In this document: piece after piece, positions 1 to 10,900 of the stretch
Layout of the letters: the number at the start of each line of letters is the position of its first letter
How positions within the stretch are numbered: position 1 is the stretch's first letter
NCBI GenBank assembly: GCA_029204225.1
Contig: CM055111.1
Coordinates: 43,342,815-43,406,814 of the forward strand
Direction: 5' to 3'
Length of the DNA stretch: 64,000 nt
From: Diphasiastrum complanatum
Taxonomy: Eukaryota; Streptophyta; Lycopodiopsida; Lycopodiales; Lycopodiaceae
The notes under the pieces: model-generated
The model's database searches: none
What the model was told of the DNA's origin: nothing
What the model saw: only the letters and a program-made list of their open reading frames with translations
Made by a program: the position numbers and the translations under genes

Positions 1-615
1 ATTTGCAGGCATGTACAGTACTGTGAAAATAGGCTATAAAAAAAAAGCGTGGCGAAGGTTTCTGGGGATTTGAACCTATCAGACGAACGTTTTTCAAGGC
101 TGGCAAAGGATGAACCTTCGCCCAGGTACTGTCATAAATGCATTTTTCCAAAATCTGAATCTATGGCCAACCTAATTTTGACATTTTAAGACCATCTAGC
201 ATGTCGACGAAGGTTCATAATGAGAGTAAGGTACTCGGCGAAGGTTCCCAAAATGGCATACTCTAATCATTCGCCTAGCTCAAAAAATGGATTTTTCCTG
301 GCCAAGAACCTTTGCCCACCTCAAATTAGATAAATATGGGGTGGATGTACAGTCTGAGAGCTCAAAAAAGGTTTCTAATATTGTATAGGCCAAATCTGAC
401 CAAAACAGTGATTTTCTAAGTTATTTTTCATCAGAAATATTGTTCTTCAACTTGTCTGACTTTTACTCATCGGTCTTTTCTTATTATTATTATTTTTTTA
501 ACTATCTTTTTCATAAAAAAATCTGAACAATCAAATATTGAAAACAACAAGTTGAAAAACAAATAAAATTAAAAAATTATTGAGATCAGGCTTGTTGATC
601 TGGCGGAGCCGGCTG
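1..615 (-). other. Gypsy-1 3' noncoding region with GGCGAAGGTT motifs
   Basis: No reading frame is supported here. On the minus strand this follows the integrase of gypsy-1, so it should be its 3' untranslated region; no LTR is reached before the window edge. The motif GGCGAAGGTT or a close variant recurs near positions 54, 110 (reverse), 211 and 237. The same motif recurs in the leader of the related gypsy-2 element (37500-38150). Assignment to the element is inference from position and shared motif. Confidence 0.5.
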
Positions 616-1868
616 TCAAAATTTGCGTAATCGGTTGCCATTCACCAAAGTATCAAATCGTTTTCTATCCAAGTGCTCAAGAATTATCGTGCCATAGTTC
701 AGAATTTCCTTCACTTTATACGGGCCTTCACCGGTAAACTTCGATGTTTCCTTGATCAGCTTGGTTTTGTACATCAATGCAAGATCTCCCGCTTTCAGAT
801 CCTTTTTGTGCAATCGATGATCATGCCATGCCTTGCTAATGCATGAACTGCCATCAATCGGGTTTCACATAATCTGTGCAACGCTTCATGACGGAGTTGT
901 AAAGACTTATCATCATTTAACCGTTCTGTTGTCGCTATGCATAAAGATGGGATTAAAAATTCAATCGACATGACAACATCTTGACCATAGACCAGTTGAA
1001 AGGGTGTTTGATTTTTACTATTTTTGTAAGCGGTTCTGAATGACCATAATGTTGCATACAGTTTATGTTCCCAATTAGACCGACTCACTTCAACTGTCTT
1101 TGTCATAATGGTGCAGGGAATCTTATTGAAAGATTCAGCCTGGCCATTCTCTCTGGGATAGTAAGGAGTACTAAATCTGTGTATCACAAAAAAAATCTTC
1201 TAGTAAACACTTTATTGTTTGATTAACAAAGTGTGTACCCCGGTCACTGACAATCTCAATCGGACATCCAAATCTGATTATAATATTTTCATAGAGAAAC
1301 TTGGCCGTAGATTTTGCATCAACAACTTTGACAGCTTTGGCTTCAACCCACTTGGTCATATAATCAGTTGCTACGATAATGTATCTGGCCTGAGATCCTT
1401 GCGTGGCAGGATGAATAGGACCAACATAATCTAGTCCCCATTTTTCAAATGGTGGTTGCGATAAAATTGGATGCAAGGGTTCATAATTCTGTCGAGTAGG
1501 CCGTCGTGCTCGTTGGCAAACATCACATGTCTGAATAGAATTTTATGTGTCCTTATAAAGCGCATACCACCAACAACCTAATTGCAAAAGTTTGCGAACA
1601 ATAATATCTGTAGAGAAGTGTCCTCTGCCCATGCCATCATGTGAAAACATGATTAAATCTGGTACTTCATGCGATAAAACACATCTACGTAGAATATTGT
1701 CTGATCCACGACGATAGAATTGTCCTACAATCAATTGATAAGGTTGAGCCTTATGAATCAATTGTCTCTTCTGTACTTTTGTCAAGGAGTCATTCGATTG
1801 TCCTAGCATCAGGTACTCAACAATATCCGTTGCCCACTCAGGTGCTGCTTCTACATAAAACAATGCAG
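616..1868 (-). pseudogene. Gypsy-1 integrase (broken)
   Basis: Three consecutive minus-strand segments make up a Ty3/gypsy integrase. The first (1543-1863) carries the N-terminal region with VEYLMLGQ and SHDGMGRGH, part of the H2C2 zinc finger. The second (1171-1476) is the catalytic core, with WGLDYVGPI, ATDYMTKW and IVSDRGTHF giving two of the three DDE acidic residues. The third (795-1187) has RENGQAESFNK with the final Glu. The C-terminal part (616-813) reads EGPYKVKEI, typical of the C-terminal DNA-binding region. Frameshifts between segments make it inactive. The enzyme normally inserts the cDNA into the genome. Confidence 0.85.
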
Positions 1869-2580
1869 CATCTGTCCTCCCATTTCAGGATCGTATTATA
1901 ATGTTGCTTGGCTTGCTTCTTCGTCATTGACCCCGTGATCCTGTCTTCCTTCAATATAACTACTTTAAGCGGTTGTATTGTTGGCTCATCAAGAACATTA
2001 TGGACTCCAAATCTGGTCGGATCCATATGATTGAGAATCTGTTCATCTGTAAGATTTGCATTGCCATAATAAGTCAAGGCATGACTCACAGGTATGAGAT
2101 CATCTTCAATCGGATCTGGTATAGGTTCCGTTGATATCCAGGCTACATTCAGTACATTTAACGGAAACGTGATCGATGTATCCAAAGTTTGATCCAATAA
2201 GGAAATCTCACTCAAATCTGACTAATTATCTTGTTGACAAATATATCCCGCTGTACAATCAATCGTTGCAAGAGTTTCATTCTAGTTGACAATATCTGTT
2301 TGAGAATCGTAATGAACTTCCAAATTTTTCTCTGGATGGTCACAAGTATGATCCGTTGTTGATGAATCATCATCCTCTTTTTGAACCATGGGTTTGATAG
2401 TCCAAGTTGTAGGATAAACTTTGACTGCACGTTCACGATTTTCAAAAGTGATTTTTCTAGTAACCCAGTTATGAATTACTTGCGCAACTCGCAACCATGG
2501 ACGTCCCAATAATACTCGGTAGACATTTGGCGCTTCTGGTAAGTCCATTACTACAAAAGTAATCACAACTGTACTCCCGC
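1869..2580 (-). pseudogene. Gypsy-1 protease-to-RT linker region
   Basis: The frame reads LLGRPWLRVAQVIHNW near its start, the usual segment just after a Ty3/gypsy protease, then an acidic linker ending in QAKQHYNTILKW. At about 1868 the frame passes directly into integrase-type sequence (APEWATDIVEYL), so the whole reverse transcriptase and RNase H block has been deleted. One frameshift lies near 2282-2212. Function of the linker is not known; it is normally removed or kept as part of the Pol polyprotein. Confidence 0.65.
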
Positions 2581-3566
2581 AATTTTGACATGTATATCTT
2601 CAACCATTCCACACGGACGAACTGTCATTTGATCAGCCAACTTAATTGCAAAACTCGCTGGCTTGATCTTTGTAAGGCCCCATTTTGCACATAGCTTTTT
2701 AGAAATCAGGTTAACTCCTGAACCGCCATCTATCATAGCTGCTTCCTTAGGAAACTGTCTATGTTGTATCGGTAGAGTAATATTCTTTTGTTCACTTTCC
2801 CAAGCGGCTGCGACATGGAGTACTTAAAAAGATTCTTCAAATCCAACACAAAAAAGTGGCTCATGATGGACTTCTGGTTCTACTTGAGATAACTTTTGCA
2901 CTAAGACTTCTTTTGCTTTTGGCATCAACTTCAAGAACTCTCGCAATGAAATATTGATCTTGCTAGACAAAATATTCATGAGCAGTTTTTTTTGCAATGC
3001 TTCCGGTTCAGTCATTTTGAAGGGTTCTTCATGATGATGCAACTGATCATTCATGTCTATACGTGAATTTCTTGGTGGCTGCAATGGTGAAGAACATACT
3101 TCAGTTGTTGCTTTAGTAGCTTCAAGCTCCTCTTCTTCTTGCAGATGTTTAATCCACTGCCTCATATCCTAATATCTTCTTTTTTTTGCATGAATATTGG
3201 TATAGACTCCAGATGTTGTTGGTATATCGTTCAATGGTATAGAATCAATAGGTATTGGATCCACTACTGGTTCTATCTGCTTCTATGCTCTGGTGACCAC
3301 CATCAAGGGTACACTTGATTTATTCTGAGCTTCTGGTCTTCGCTTGATTGTTATCAAATTTACAGGTGCTGTAGCTGGTGGTGGCATCGGTCTTGCTGGA
3401 CAGTCTTTATAGCAATGCCCATAACCATAGTCACGACTGAATGGTACAAATTTTTCTTTATTTGGACATTCTGCAACTCTGTGATTTTCTCCACATGCAA
3501 AACATCCAAGTGGTGCTCTGGTCCAGTTTCTAGAGGCTTGTTATTGCACAACAACATAAATAGCAT
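2581..3566 (-). pseudogene. Gypsy-1 zinc knuckles and aspartic protease (broken)
   Basis: Around 3380-3510 the minus strand encodes CFACGENHRVAEC, a zinc knuckle with spacing C-x2-C-x3-H-x4-C, one residue shorter than the usual CCHC box. A Pro-rich stretch follows, then a charged linker (2824-3165, rich in Glu). Near 2690-2760 lies IDGGSGVNLIS, the active-site loop of a retroviral-type aspartic protease with D-G-G-S where D-S/T-G is common; the same wording recurs in gypsy-2, so it is the family form. Stops interrupt the frame. Zinc knuckles package RNA and the protease processes Gag-Pol. Confidence 0.75.
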
Positions 3567-3698
3567 ACTATTCTAAAGATCCACTTGAAGATCCACCTTC
3601 TTAATCAGTACCATAGTTCCATTGCTCAACACGTCTATACAATTCTGGTTCCATCAAATTGGCAGGAGGAGCGAAGTGCTTTGGTGGGGCAGATAAGG

Positions 3699-4549
3699 CT
3701 AAACGTTCCGGGTATCCAAGAGCAGATTGTCGAGGTCTAGGTGCTGGATTTCCCTAGTAGGAAAAGTCTTCGCAAACTTCTCAGGTTCCTTGTTCGCTTT
3801 TCCATGGAAATCTTCCAATGCTTTGATCTTTTCATCAAATTGCGACTGCAACTTTTCCATCTGTTTCTGTTGGTTCTTCCCGAGTTTCTCGAACTCATTG
3901 AGCATCATTTCTGTAGTAGCGTTGACATTCGTGGATGCAATAGTGGTGGATGTTGTAGTAGTCTGCCCTGCTGTATAAGGCAACATACTGATATTCGGCT
4001 CATCATCTGAATCTTCATCCTCCTCCCGAATTGCATCGTCCATAGCATTTTGCAAGAGTGCATACTCATTATGGCGTTTCAGCTCATGTCCGATTCCTTT
4101 AGGTAAACTTGACAAAAACCACATAATCATGGCATTTTCGTTAATCAGCTCAGGTTCGCACTCATTTTGAGGCGTTTCACCCGTTCAATGTAATCTCGAA
4201 CCATTTCCCGCTTTCCCATTTTAATTTTACTTAAAAGTAGGAAAGGGTCTTCCATAAACTTTCGCGATTTGAACCGTGTGATAAGGGCTCTTTTAACAAC
4301 CTCCCAATCTATACGCTCAGTTTCATCTTGATTATAATACCAATCTTGTGTTGTGCCTGTTAAGGCCATAGGAGAAAGCTTAAGTCTATCTTGAGGGAAA
4401 ATTTCGCTATAGACTTCACAGGATTCAACATAGATATGAAGAAATCTAACTGGATCTGTTAATCCATTGTATTTGGGTAGATCCAAATGGGGTGCTCTTC
4501 TAACAATAATTGGATTGACTTCCTGAGGAGCACCTCCAGGGGTAGCCAT
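3699..4549 (-). pseudogene. Gypsy-1 Gag (capsid), frameshifted
   Basis: The start ATG at 4549 opens MATPGGAPQEVNP. The capsid part contains LDLPKYNGLTDPVRF and WYYNQDETERIDWEVVK, matching the retrotransposon Gag family of Ty3/gypsy elements. Near 4150 a one-base change relative to gypsy-2 shifts the frame; the downstream part (3699-4130) resumes with LPKGIGHELKRHNEYALLQ and an acidic stretch, then a predicted coiled coil rich in Lys and Gln. Gag forms the virus-like particle. The product here would be truncated after about 134 residues. Confidence 0.8.
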
Positions 4550-4757
4550 CTTTACAAATTCAGATCAAGTAGTCAGTGAGATTGGATCTAGATTTTTGAA
4601 TCAAAATTATCTCAGATCAGATCTGCTAGATCTATTCCACTTTTCAAGAATCCAATTCTATATCGTGAAAAAGATTTCGAATTTCGATCAATCGATACTT
4701 CACAAAAATGATCAATTTCTCCGAATCCAAATCAGAATATATCAGATTTGACCCGAC

Positions 4758-4976
4758 GATGAGCTGGTAGATGCTGCCTTATTTTACATGGATACAGTAC
4801 CAGAATGGGTTGCCGACATTGTTGAATATCTAATGCGGGGCCAACTAGACAATTCACTACCAAAGGCGGAACAACGGAAATTGATCTTGAAGGCTAGACC
4901 TTATCAGCTGATTGCCGGCCAGTTGTTCCGAAGAGGTCCAGACGGAATTCTTCGGTGGTGTATTCTTCTTCATGAG
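4758..4976 (+). pseudogene. Inverted gypsy integrase N-terminal fragment
   Basis: The plus strand reads DDELVDAALFYMDTVPEW, VADIVEYLMRGQ and QLIAGQLFRRGPDG, the same region seen on the minus strand at 1543-1863 and 34560-34850. It therefore lies head-to-head with gypsy-1. It begins exactly where the gypsy-1 leader stops aligning (4757/4758) and ends near 4976, where sequence of an unrelated spliced gene starts. It comes from a related but distinct copy. Confidence 0.8.
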
Positions 4977-6700
4977 ACCATACTAGATAAGAAATTAAAA
5001 AGAAACAAGCGAAAAAGAATGCTGAAGGACATTGATGAGCTTTTGCTAAATGGAGGCCAACGAAGAATAAGAATTCAAACATTCAAGTAAGGATTTTTTT
5101 TTAATAATTTTATTTTTGTTTTGTGAAGTAGCATGACATTTATTATGTAGCCTATTTGGATTTGTTGATTTTCATTATCCTTTGCAGATCAGCATTGGTT
5201 GCAAATGAGCATATGAAGGACAACGACATGATCGGAAAATCGTTGAGTTTGGTATTGACAGCCAAGTCCACAAAGTCTTTACTGGACAATAATCGATATT
5301 CTCGAATCAAGTCCAAGGTCTTTGAGGCTTTGATGAGCGAAGTCGGTAAGGTTATCGGCCAAACGTTAATTCAAGGGGCATGTGATTTCTCAGGTATTAG
5401 CAGGGAGGCATATGCCAGTATATTTAAAATAATAAAAGAGGCTTTTGGACAATTGCATGTAAGAAAATTTTCCATTTGTCTCCCTTTTCAGATTAGATTG
5501 GAGAGAGATGTATTGGAAAAACGTCATTGGAATCCCTTTTCATATTAATGAGATTTATAATTCAAAGTTTGGAAATTTGTCATATGATTCTACCAACAAC
5601 TTATTTGTGGATTTGAATCATTTATTGAGATTCTATAATATTACAAGTGTTAGTATGAGCAAACTTATATTGGTGGTCAAGCTAGATGAATCGGAAGTTA
5701 TAAAAGGACAAAAGTTGGAAAGAGTAAGTATTACTCTCATGAATGGAGCATTGAACAATGCAACAAACTCAAGGGATCTCAACTTCAGTGTGCAATCAGA
5801 AAACAATATATGGTGGCTAGTATGTTTTCAGGTAAAAAATACTATTACTCATGTGCAATTTCTTTTGGTAATTGTTTTGAATATATAAAAACTTTTGATT
5901 CCATATGTTGGACAGGTTATCAAAGAGGATCATGATGTTTTTTCTTGGATTTTTAGCAGAACAAGCTATCCAGATATCATAAAGGATCATATGAATGACA
6001 AAGTACTTAGTGTTCCTGAAAGAGGTAATTTTTTGTGGAATGGCATTTAGCTAGAGACTTGAAGACATTGAAATGTATGTTCAATGTATCTCATGGAGCA
6101 AATTCAAAACATCCATGTCTATATTGTATGAAATCATCAAATGACATTTCAAGGAGCACAAGAGTTTCAAGAGGTATTGAAGATCCCAGCTGGAAACCAG
6201 TACTACCAATTCCTTTACAGAATGTTCATAATTGCACACTTTATGGAGATGTGAGGATCATAGAGAAATTAATATACCTTCATATTTTATTTGCATGGAA
6301 TACTAAGCTAGAGTCGTCATCAAAACAAGCAATAGCTCGATTAGAGGAAGTGTTGTCAAAGCGGGCCCCTTCATAAAGGACATGTTAAAATACAAAAGGA
6401 TGAAAAGCTTTTGGGGAAATGTACCCAGTAAACCTAGCATAGGAGGAGCCAAAGCTTGTTGATTTTTATCAAATCATTCTCAAGAGTCGTCTAAGATCCA
6501 ATGCTCGGTTTGGAAAGATGTTATTTTTGCAACACAAGACTTTGAAGATAAAGGAACAACAAGGGCTAAGAAGGTTGAAGTTTGGAAAAAGCTCAATAAT
6601 ATGGTTGAAGTGCTTAGAAAAGACGCAATTTCATAGTAGATGCACTCCTATTGGAGAAAACAACAATAGAGTTTGTACATGCAGTTCGGGTAGCTTGGGG
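4977..6700 (+). pseudogene. Spliced transposase-like relic with C-x2-C motif
   Basis: Exon-like pieces are separated by introns with GT/AG borders: a basic Lys/Arg-rich piece ending near 5086, an intron to about 5186, then ALVANEHMKDND onward, an intron at about 5831-5915, and VIKEDHDVFSWIF after it. Later comes DLKTLKCMFNVSHGANSKHP followed by CLYC. The pattern of a strand with V-x-I-T-L-M-N, a W-x-L-V-x-F-Q-x-I-K-E-D block and D-L-K ... A-N-S ... C-x2-C resembles a widespread uncharacterised family in plants and invertebrates that I take to be transposon-derived. Stops and frameshifts occur (for example around 6020 and after 6376), so it is probably dead. I cannot name the superfamily. Confidence 0.45.
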
Positions 6701-7138
6701 CTAAGATCACAACACCCACTACATGGTAAGATACATTTCAACAGTGTATTACAATTTTATAATCTCAGTATAACTTGCTTGATAGATTCTAAATGCATAT
6801 TTTTCTAACCAATGCATAGATCTTTGATAGTGTAGCACGTACTAAGGCATCATGCATCATTTTTTGCAAAAAAGTATGGCAATTTGAGTATATAGTCCTC
6901 ACAAGGAATGGAGAAATCACATTGGCAGGCAAGAGCATCATTTCATCGAAATACACAGCATGGTGGAACATCCTCAAATAGTTACATCATTTAGCTATTC
7001 CAATGGTTTTATAGACGGGCTGAAGTTCGATACACAACAAGATCAACTGAATATCAAAGATTCAAAAAAGCATGTAAATTTATAAGCCAAAACTAGATTG
7101 ATGGCATTCAATCAAGATAAAACACAGTGATAAAAAAT

Positions 7139-7990
7139 TCTCAAATTTCACATACAATTAATGGATATGTATTTTTTGGATATTTATGCCCCTGAGCAAA
7201 AAAAGAAAGGGCCCTTATGGCCATGATTAAGGTTCCCGCATTCGCAAAAAACCTTTTATAATGAATACAAATTTTGTTATTCACAAAATATTTCAAGTAA
7301 TGAGACAATGAGGCATCCTTCTGTCTCCCGCCTTGTCTCTCTCTCAATCATCCATGCTTGTTCGCAAAGGCATCAAATTCAACGATTTCCTACAACACAT
7401 AATCAAGTGTTTGTCAAACTAGCAAATCAATCATCAATTATACGTTAAATAGTAAATGTTTTAGTAAAATGATTTTTATGAGACAATGTACTTACCATAT
7501 CTTCCTCGTCAGCTTGGAATACACCAACAACATGTAAATTGTGACCAGTAATAATGGTCGATTGTTGGTCGGCTGGAATAGTATATGTGGGAGTTGGAGG
7601 ATAATTTTTTTTGAAAAGCCAAAAACTCCTTCTCACTTGGCATATTAGCCTCATATGCCCTGCTCTCAGATAGCATCCTCTGGAGGGAATCTGTCCCACT
7701 TGTCCATTCTTCTTGGTCCTCATAGTCGATGCCATCTATGAGGCCATCATCGTTAAAATCAATAAAATCATTAAATTCAAATATCTTCTTGACATAAGAG
7801 AAAGTATCTCATATTCTTTGAGATTCATTACGTCTCCAATATCGCTAATGGAAAAGAATGGAATGTCGTCCATATGGTACACAGAGATGTCCATCAGGGT
7901 CTTGCTTTGGTCAATCTCGCTTATGGTAGATAAGGGAGAAATAGACAAAGAACGGGCCTTGGCAGGATCATACTCATGTGCTTCCTAGCC
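7139..7990 (-). pseudogene. Unknown acidic spliced gene, two frameshifts
   Basis: The minus strand carries a coding-looking, acidic reading frame starting before 7950 (SISPLSTISEIDQSKTL, then YHMDDIPFFSISDIGDVMN). To stay in the natural frame one must shift near 7795 and again at an 8-T run near 7603-7612. The exon ends at 7496 with a strong donor (ATG|GTAAGTAC). An acceptor at 7390/7389 leads to EIVEFDAFANKHG and a TGA stop, in phase. I do not recognise the family. The clean splice site next to frameshifts suggests a once-functional gene or a captured gene inside a transposon. Sequence from 7139 to 7340 reads on in other frames without support. Confidence 0.35.
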
Positions 7991-10900
7991 TCAATTAAGT
8001 ATCTATTTATGATTCGTCAACCATAAATATTTAGATTCATATGATTTGTCAATCATAGTTTTCCGAAATCCAAACCATACTTAATCACATACAGGATACT
8101 GGAGTATGTGTCTAACATAACTCAGGAAAAGTAAGAGTCAATCCAAAATCTTTCCATTAAGAAAATACTGGATTTAGGAATACTTTCAAAACATGATTCT
8201 TTAACTGAAGTGCAAGATTCAAGTTCTATAAACAACTAGTAATTAAAGACTGAACGCATATCAAAATGACAATCATCTTCGACTACAAAAAAACTTTAGA
8301 TTACAATCCAGAATCACATCTAGATACTCAAAGTCCTGCTGAAAATCAATTCAATTACTATTCGTTATCCAATTGAGTGCTCCGGGACACAATAAAAAAT
8401 GAGTTGAGTCTATTCCTTAACTAAGGAATACTCTATCCCAAGAATATTGTATATCCAATGCACATAATTTTAACTGATGAACCCAAATGATTTACTAATC
8501 ATGCGTCTTACAAGCCATATAATTCAAAAACCATCAGTTCCCAGTGAATCCACATCACACTGATCATTTTACCAATTAACTTCATCTTGGAGTAATCAAC
8601 TACTCAAGCTAATTGCCCAATGATTCAGAAATCTCAAATATCTAGGTGAAGAATTCAATTATACTAGTATAACACCACATTTAGATTCTTACCTAAATCA
8701 TTTATAAGTTAATCCATAAATCCTCCATAAAAAGATTTGTTAACTGCGCAAGTATCTGTCAAAACAATACTTGATCATATGTTTATGTTCGCCGACTAGG
8801 TTAAGTGCATTAGATAACCTTAGTAACTAGAATTACACAGTAGATTCATACAAGATTAATCATGCACATATGAGAATAATCTCACTATGACCCATTACAT
8901 AAACACATTCTTACTTGGCAGATTCTTCCAGAACCCACATATGTTACTCACATATCTCACTGAGATCTTGTAACTCAGCTACAAAATATTTTCTATTTCT
9001 CATGAGTAAATAACATATCTGAAAAATCTATGAGATGAATAACATTCACTCTCAACAGTCTTCCAATCTGACTTACCTCTAATCAACCCCTCTCTGATCC
9101 TAGTACTTAAACTAAGATTAAGTTGACCCACTATAGAACTCTCAGACTTAAATCCTGATCAAATTTCCTTCTATTCCAATCAAAATGGAATTAGTAACCT
9201 TTGACCTTTTATAATACTACTTATAGATAATGATTCAAATTATAAACCTGTTTTAGATTGTCCACACCATTCCTAGAGAATTCCTCTTATTTGAAAATTT
9301 CCAATTAGGCATCTTACTCTGAATCTATCTGAAATTTCTTTCAGATCAAATCTCATTTCTATCCCACAGTTGGTTCTTTTCCGAAAACTACACAAACCAC
9401 AGAATCCCAAATAGAAATTTATCCCACCACTTCACCCTCCTTTTAATGGAATTAATCAATTTTAATAAAAGTTAACTGGAAAGATGATATATGAAAATAT
9501 CTAAATCCAAGAAAAGTCAGTAATAAGTGCTTCCCCTAAAGGATTTAGTTCTTTACAAACAGGACTCCTCCTTCAAATATTTCTAATCTGAGTGATAGAA
9601 ATTACTATTCCATTGAAATCCATTTATGCAACAGAGATATTCTAGGTTTAAGAAGTTGAAACATTTTAACCTTAGAATTTATCTGAATTCCAAGTCAATT
9701 CACACAAATAGTGATTTATATGACATAACAGTCTTTCAAAACTTCATGCTGGCAAAAATTCATATAAACGAGTCTGATGTCTTATATTCAAGAAATTATT
9801 AAGAAGGAAAGAATTAATTAAAAAAGCGAGAAATAGATTTGAGGGCCTATGCTTTTGTAAATAATGATATACCACTTTGGGATCTAGATTAAACCTCAAA
9901 ATTTTCCAAAATACCCCACATTTGATCGAATGGTTTTCTTCTTTCCCATATCGCGGCTAGGTACTAAAACACACCATTGATCATTAGATCTTTACAGTCC
10001 TAGAATTTCCTTTCCAAAATTACTAATGTCCCATACCATCAGCTTTTCCTTCCAGAAAACCACCCTTAACCACCTCATCTGATATTCCACAGATCCACTG
10101 ATCATCTAGTTGTCCTACATTTATATAGGATATTATCTCTTGTTTCCAAACACTGGAGAATCCTTTTATTTGGATGACTTACGTGCCTATCAGATGGATA
10201 CCACAAATTCACATTTGACCTTGTGATCTAAGCAAAAAAATTAACATGGTTCACTATTACACTTTGAATCTTTCTAGTTATTGACAAGCTTTGAAACCCT
10301 ACTGATGCATCAAATCTAGGGACAAGCTTCTGTCAACTAACATATCCAATGCAATCCCCGTATCGAATTCCACTTCTGACATCACAATTGACATCCAAAA
10401 CTGCGGATAACTCAATGGTTACAAAGATAACAATTATTAATTCAATTAAATGAATTTAACCCAAGTAATTAGTAACCGGTGTCAAGCAATTATTTACTGG
10501 GATTTACACAAAATCCTAACTCCGAAATACATTTTCCCTGATGTGCACTCTTATTCCCTCCTTCGAATTTTCAGCTCCCTGAAAATCTATTTCAGCTAAG
10601 GTATCAAGAAGACGTAACGACATTAGTAAATGTTTAAAAATTAATTACTGTAGGATAAAGTCTGAAACAATTTCATTTCTATTCTATCTCTGGGCTGAAT
10701 AATTGATATACCAAAAATCATCTACTAGTATGAAAAACACTACTAATCTGATCTTTTGAATATAATTCACCCTAGGATTTAACTGGAAATGAAATCAGTT
10801 TTATACTTTTGATCAGTTCCTATCAATTACAATTTCTCCAATAAAATTGGACTGTTTTTTCTTTTTATTGACTGGCTTGGCATTACTCCGTTAATATTGA

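Larger units (their letters stand above)
616..4757 (-). mobile_element. Gypsy-1: Ty3/gypsy (non-chromovirus) remnant lacking RT
   Basis: Reading leftward from 4757 the order is leader, gag, zinc knuckles, protease, linker, integrase, which is the Ty3/gypsy order. The reverse transcriptase and RNase H that should lie between linker and integrase are missing: the linker runs straight into the integrase N-terminal region near 1868. The leader at 4550-4757 aligns well with 37250-37445 of gypsy-2, so the two belong to one family. The match stops at 4757, where an oppositely oriented integrase piece begins. Frameshifts and stops make every reading frame defective. The lack of a chromodomain and the RNase H wording of the sister copy point to the Tat/Athila side rather than chromoviruses; that subgrouping is tentative. 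Confidence 0.85.

Noticed and set aside
3727-4010. Plus-strand open frames over gypsy-1 gag
   Set aside because: They are antisense shadows of the Gag coiled-coil region, with no start context or domain.
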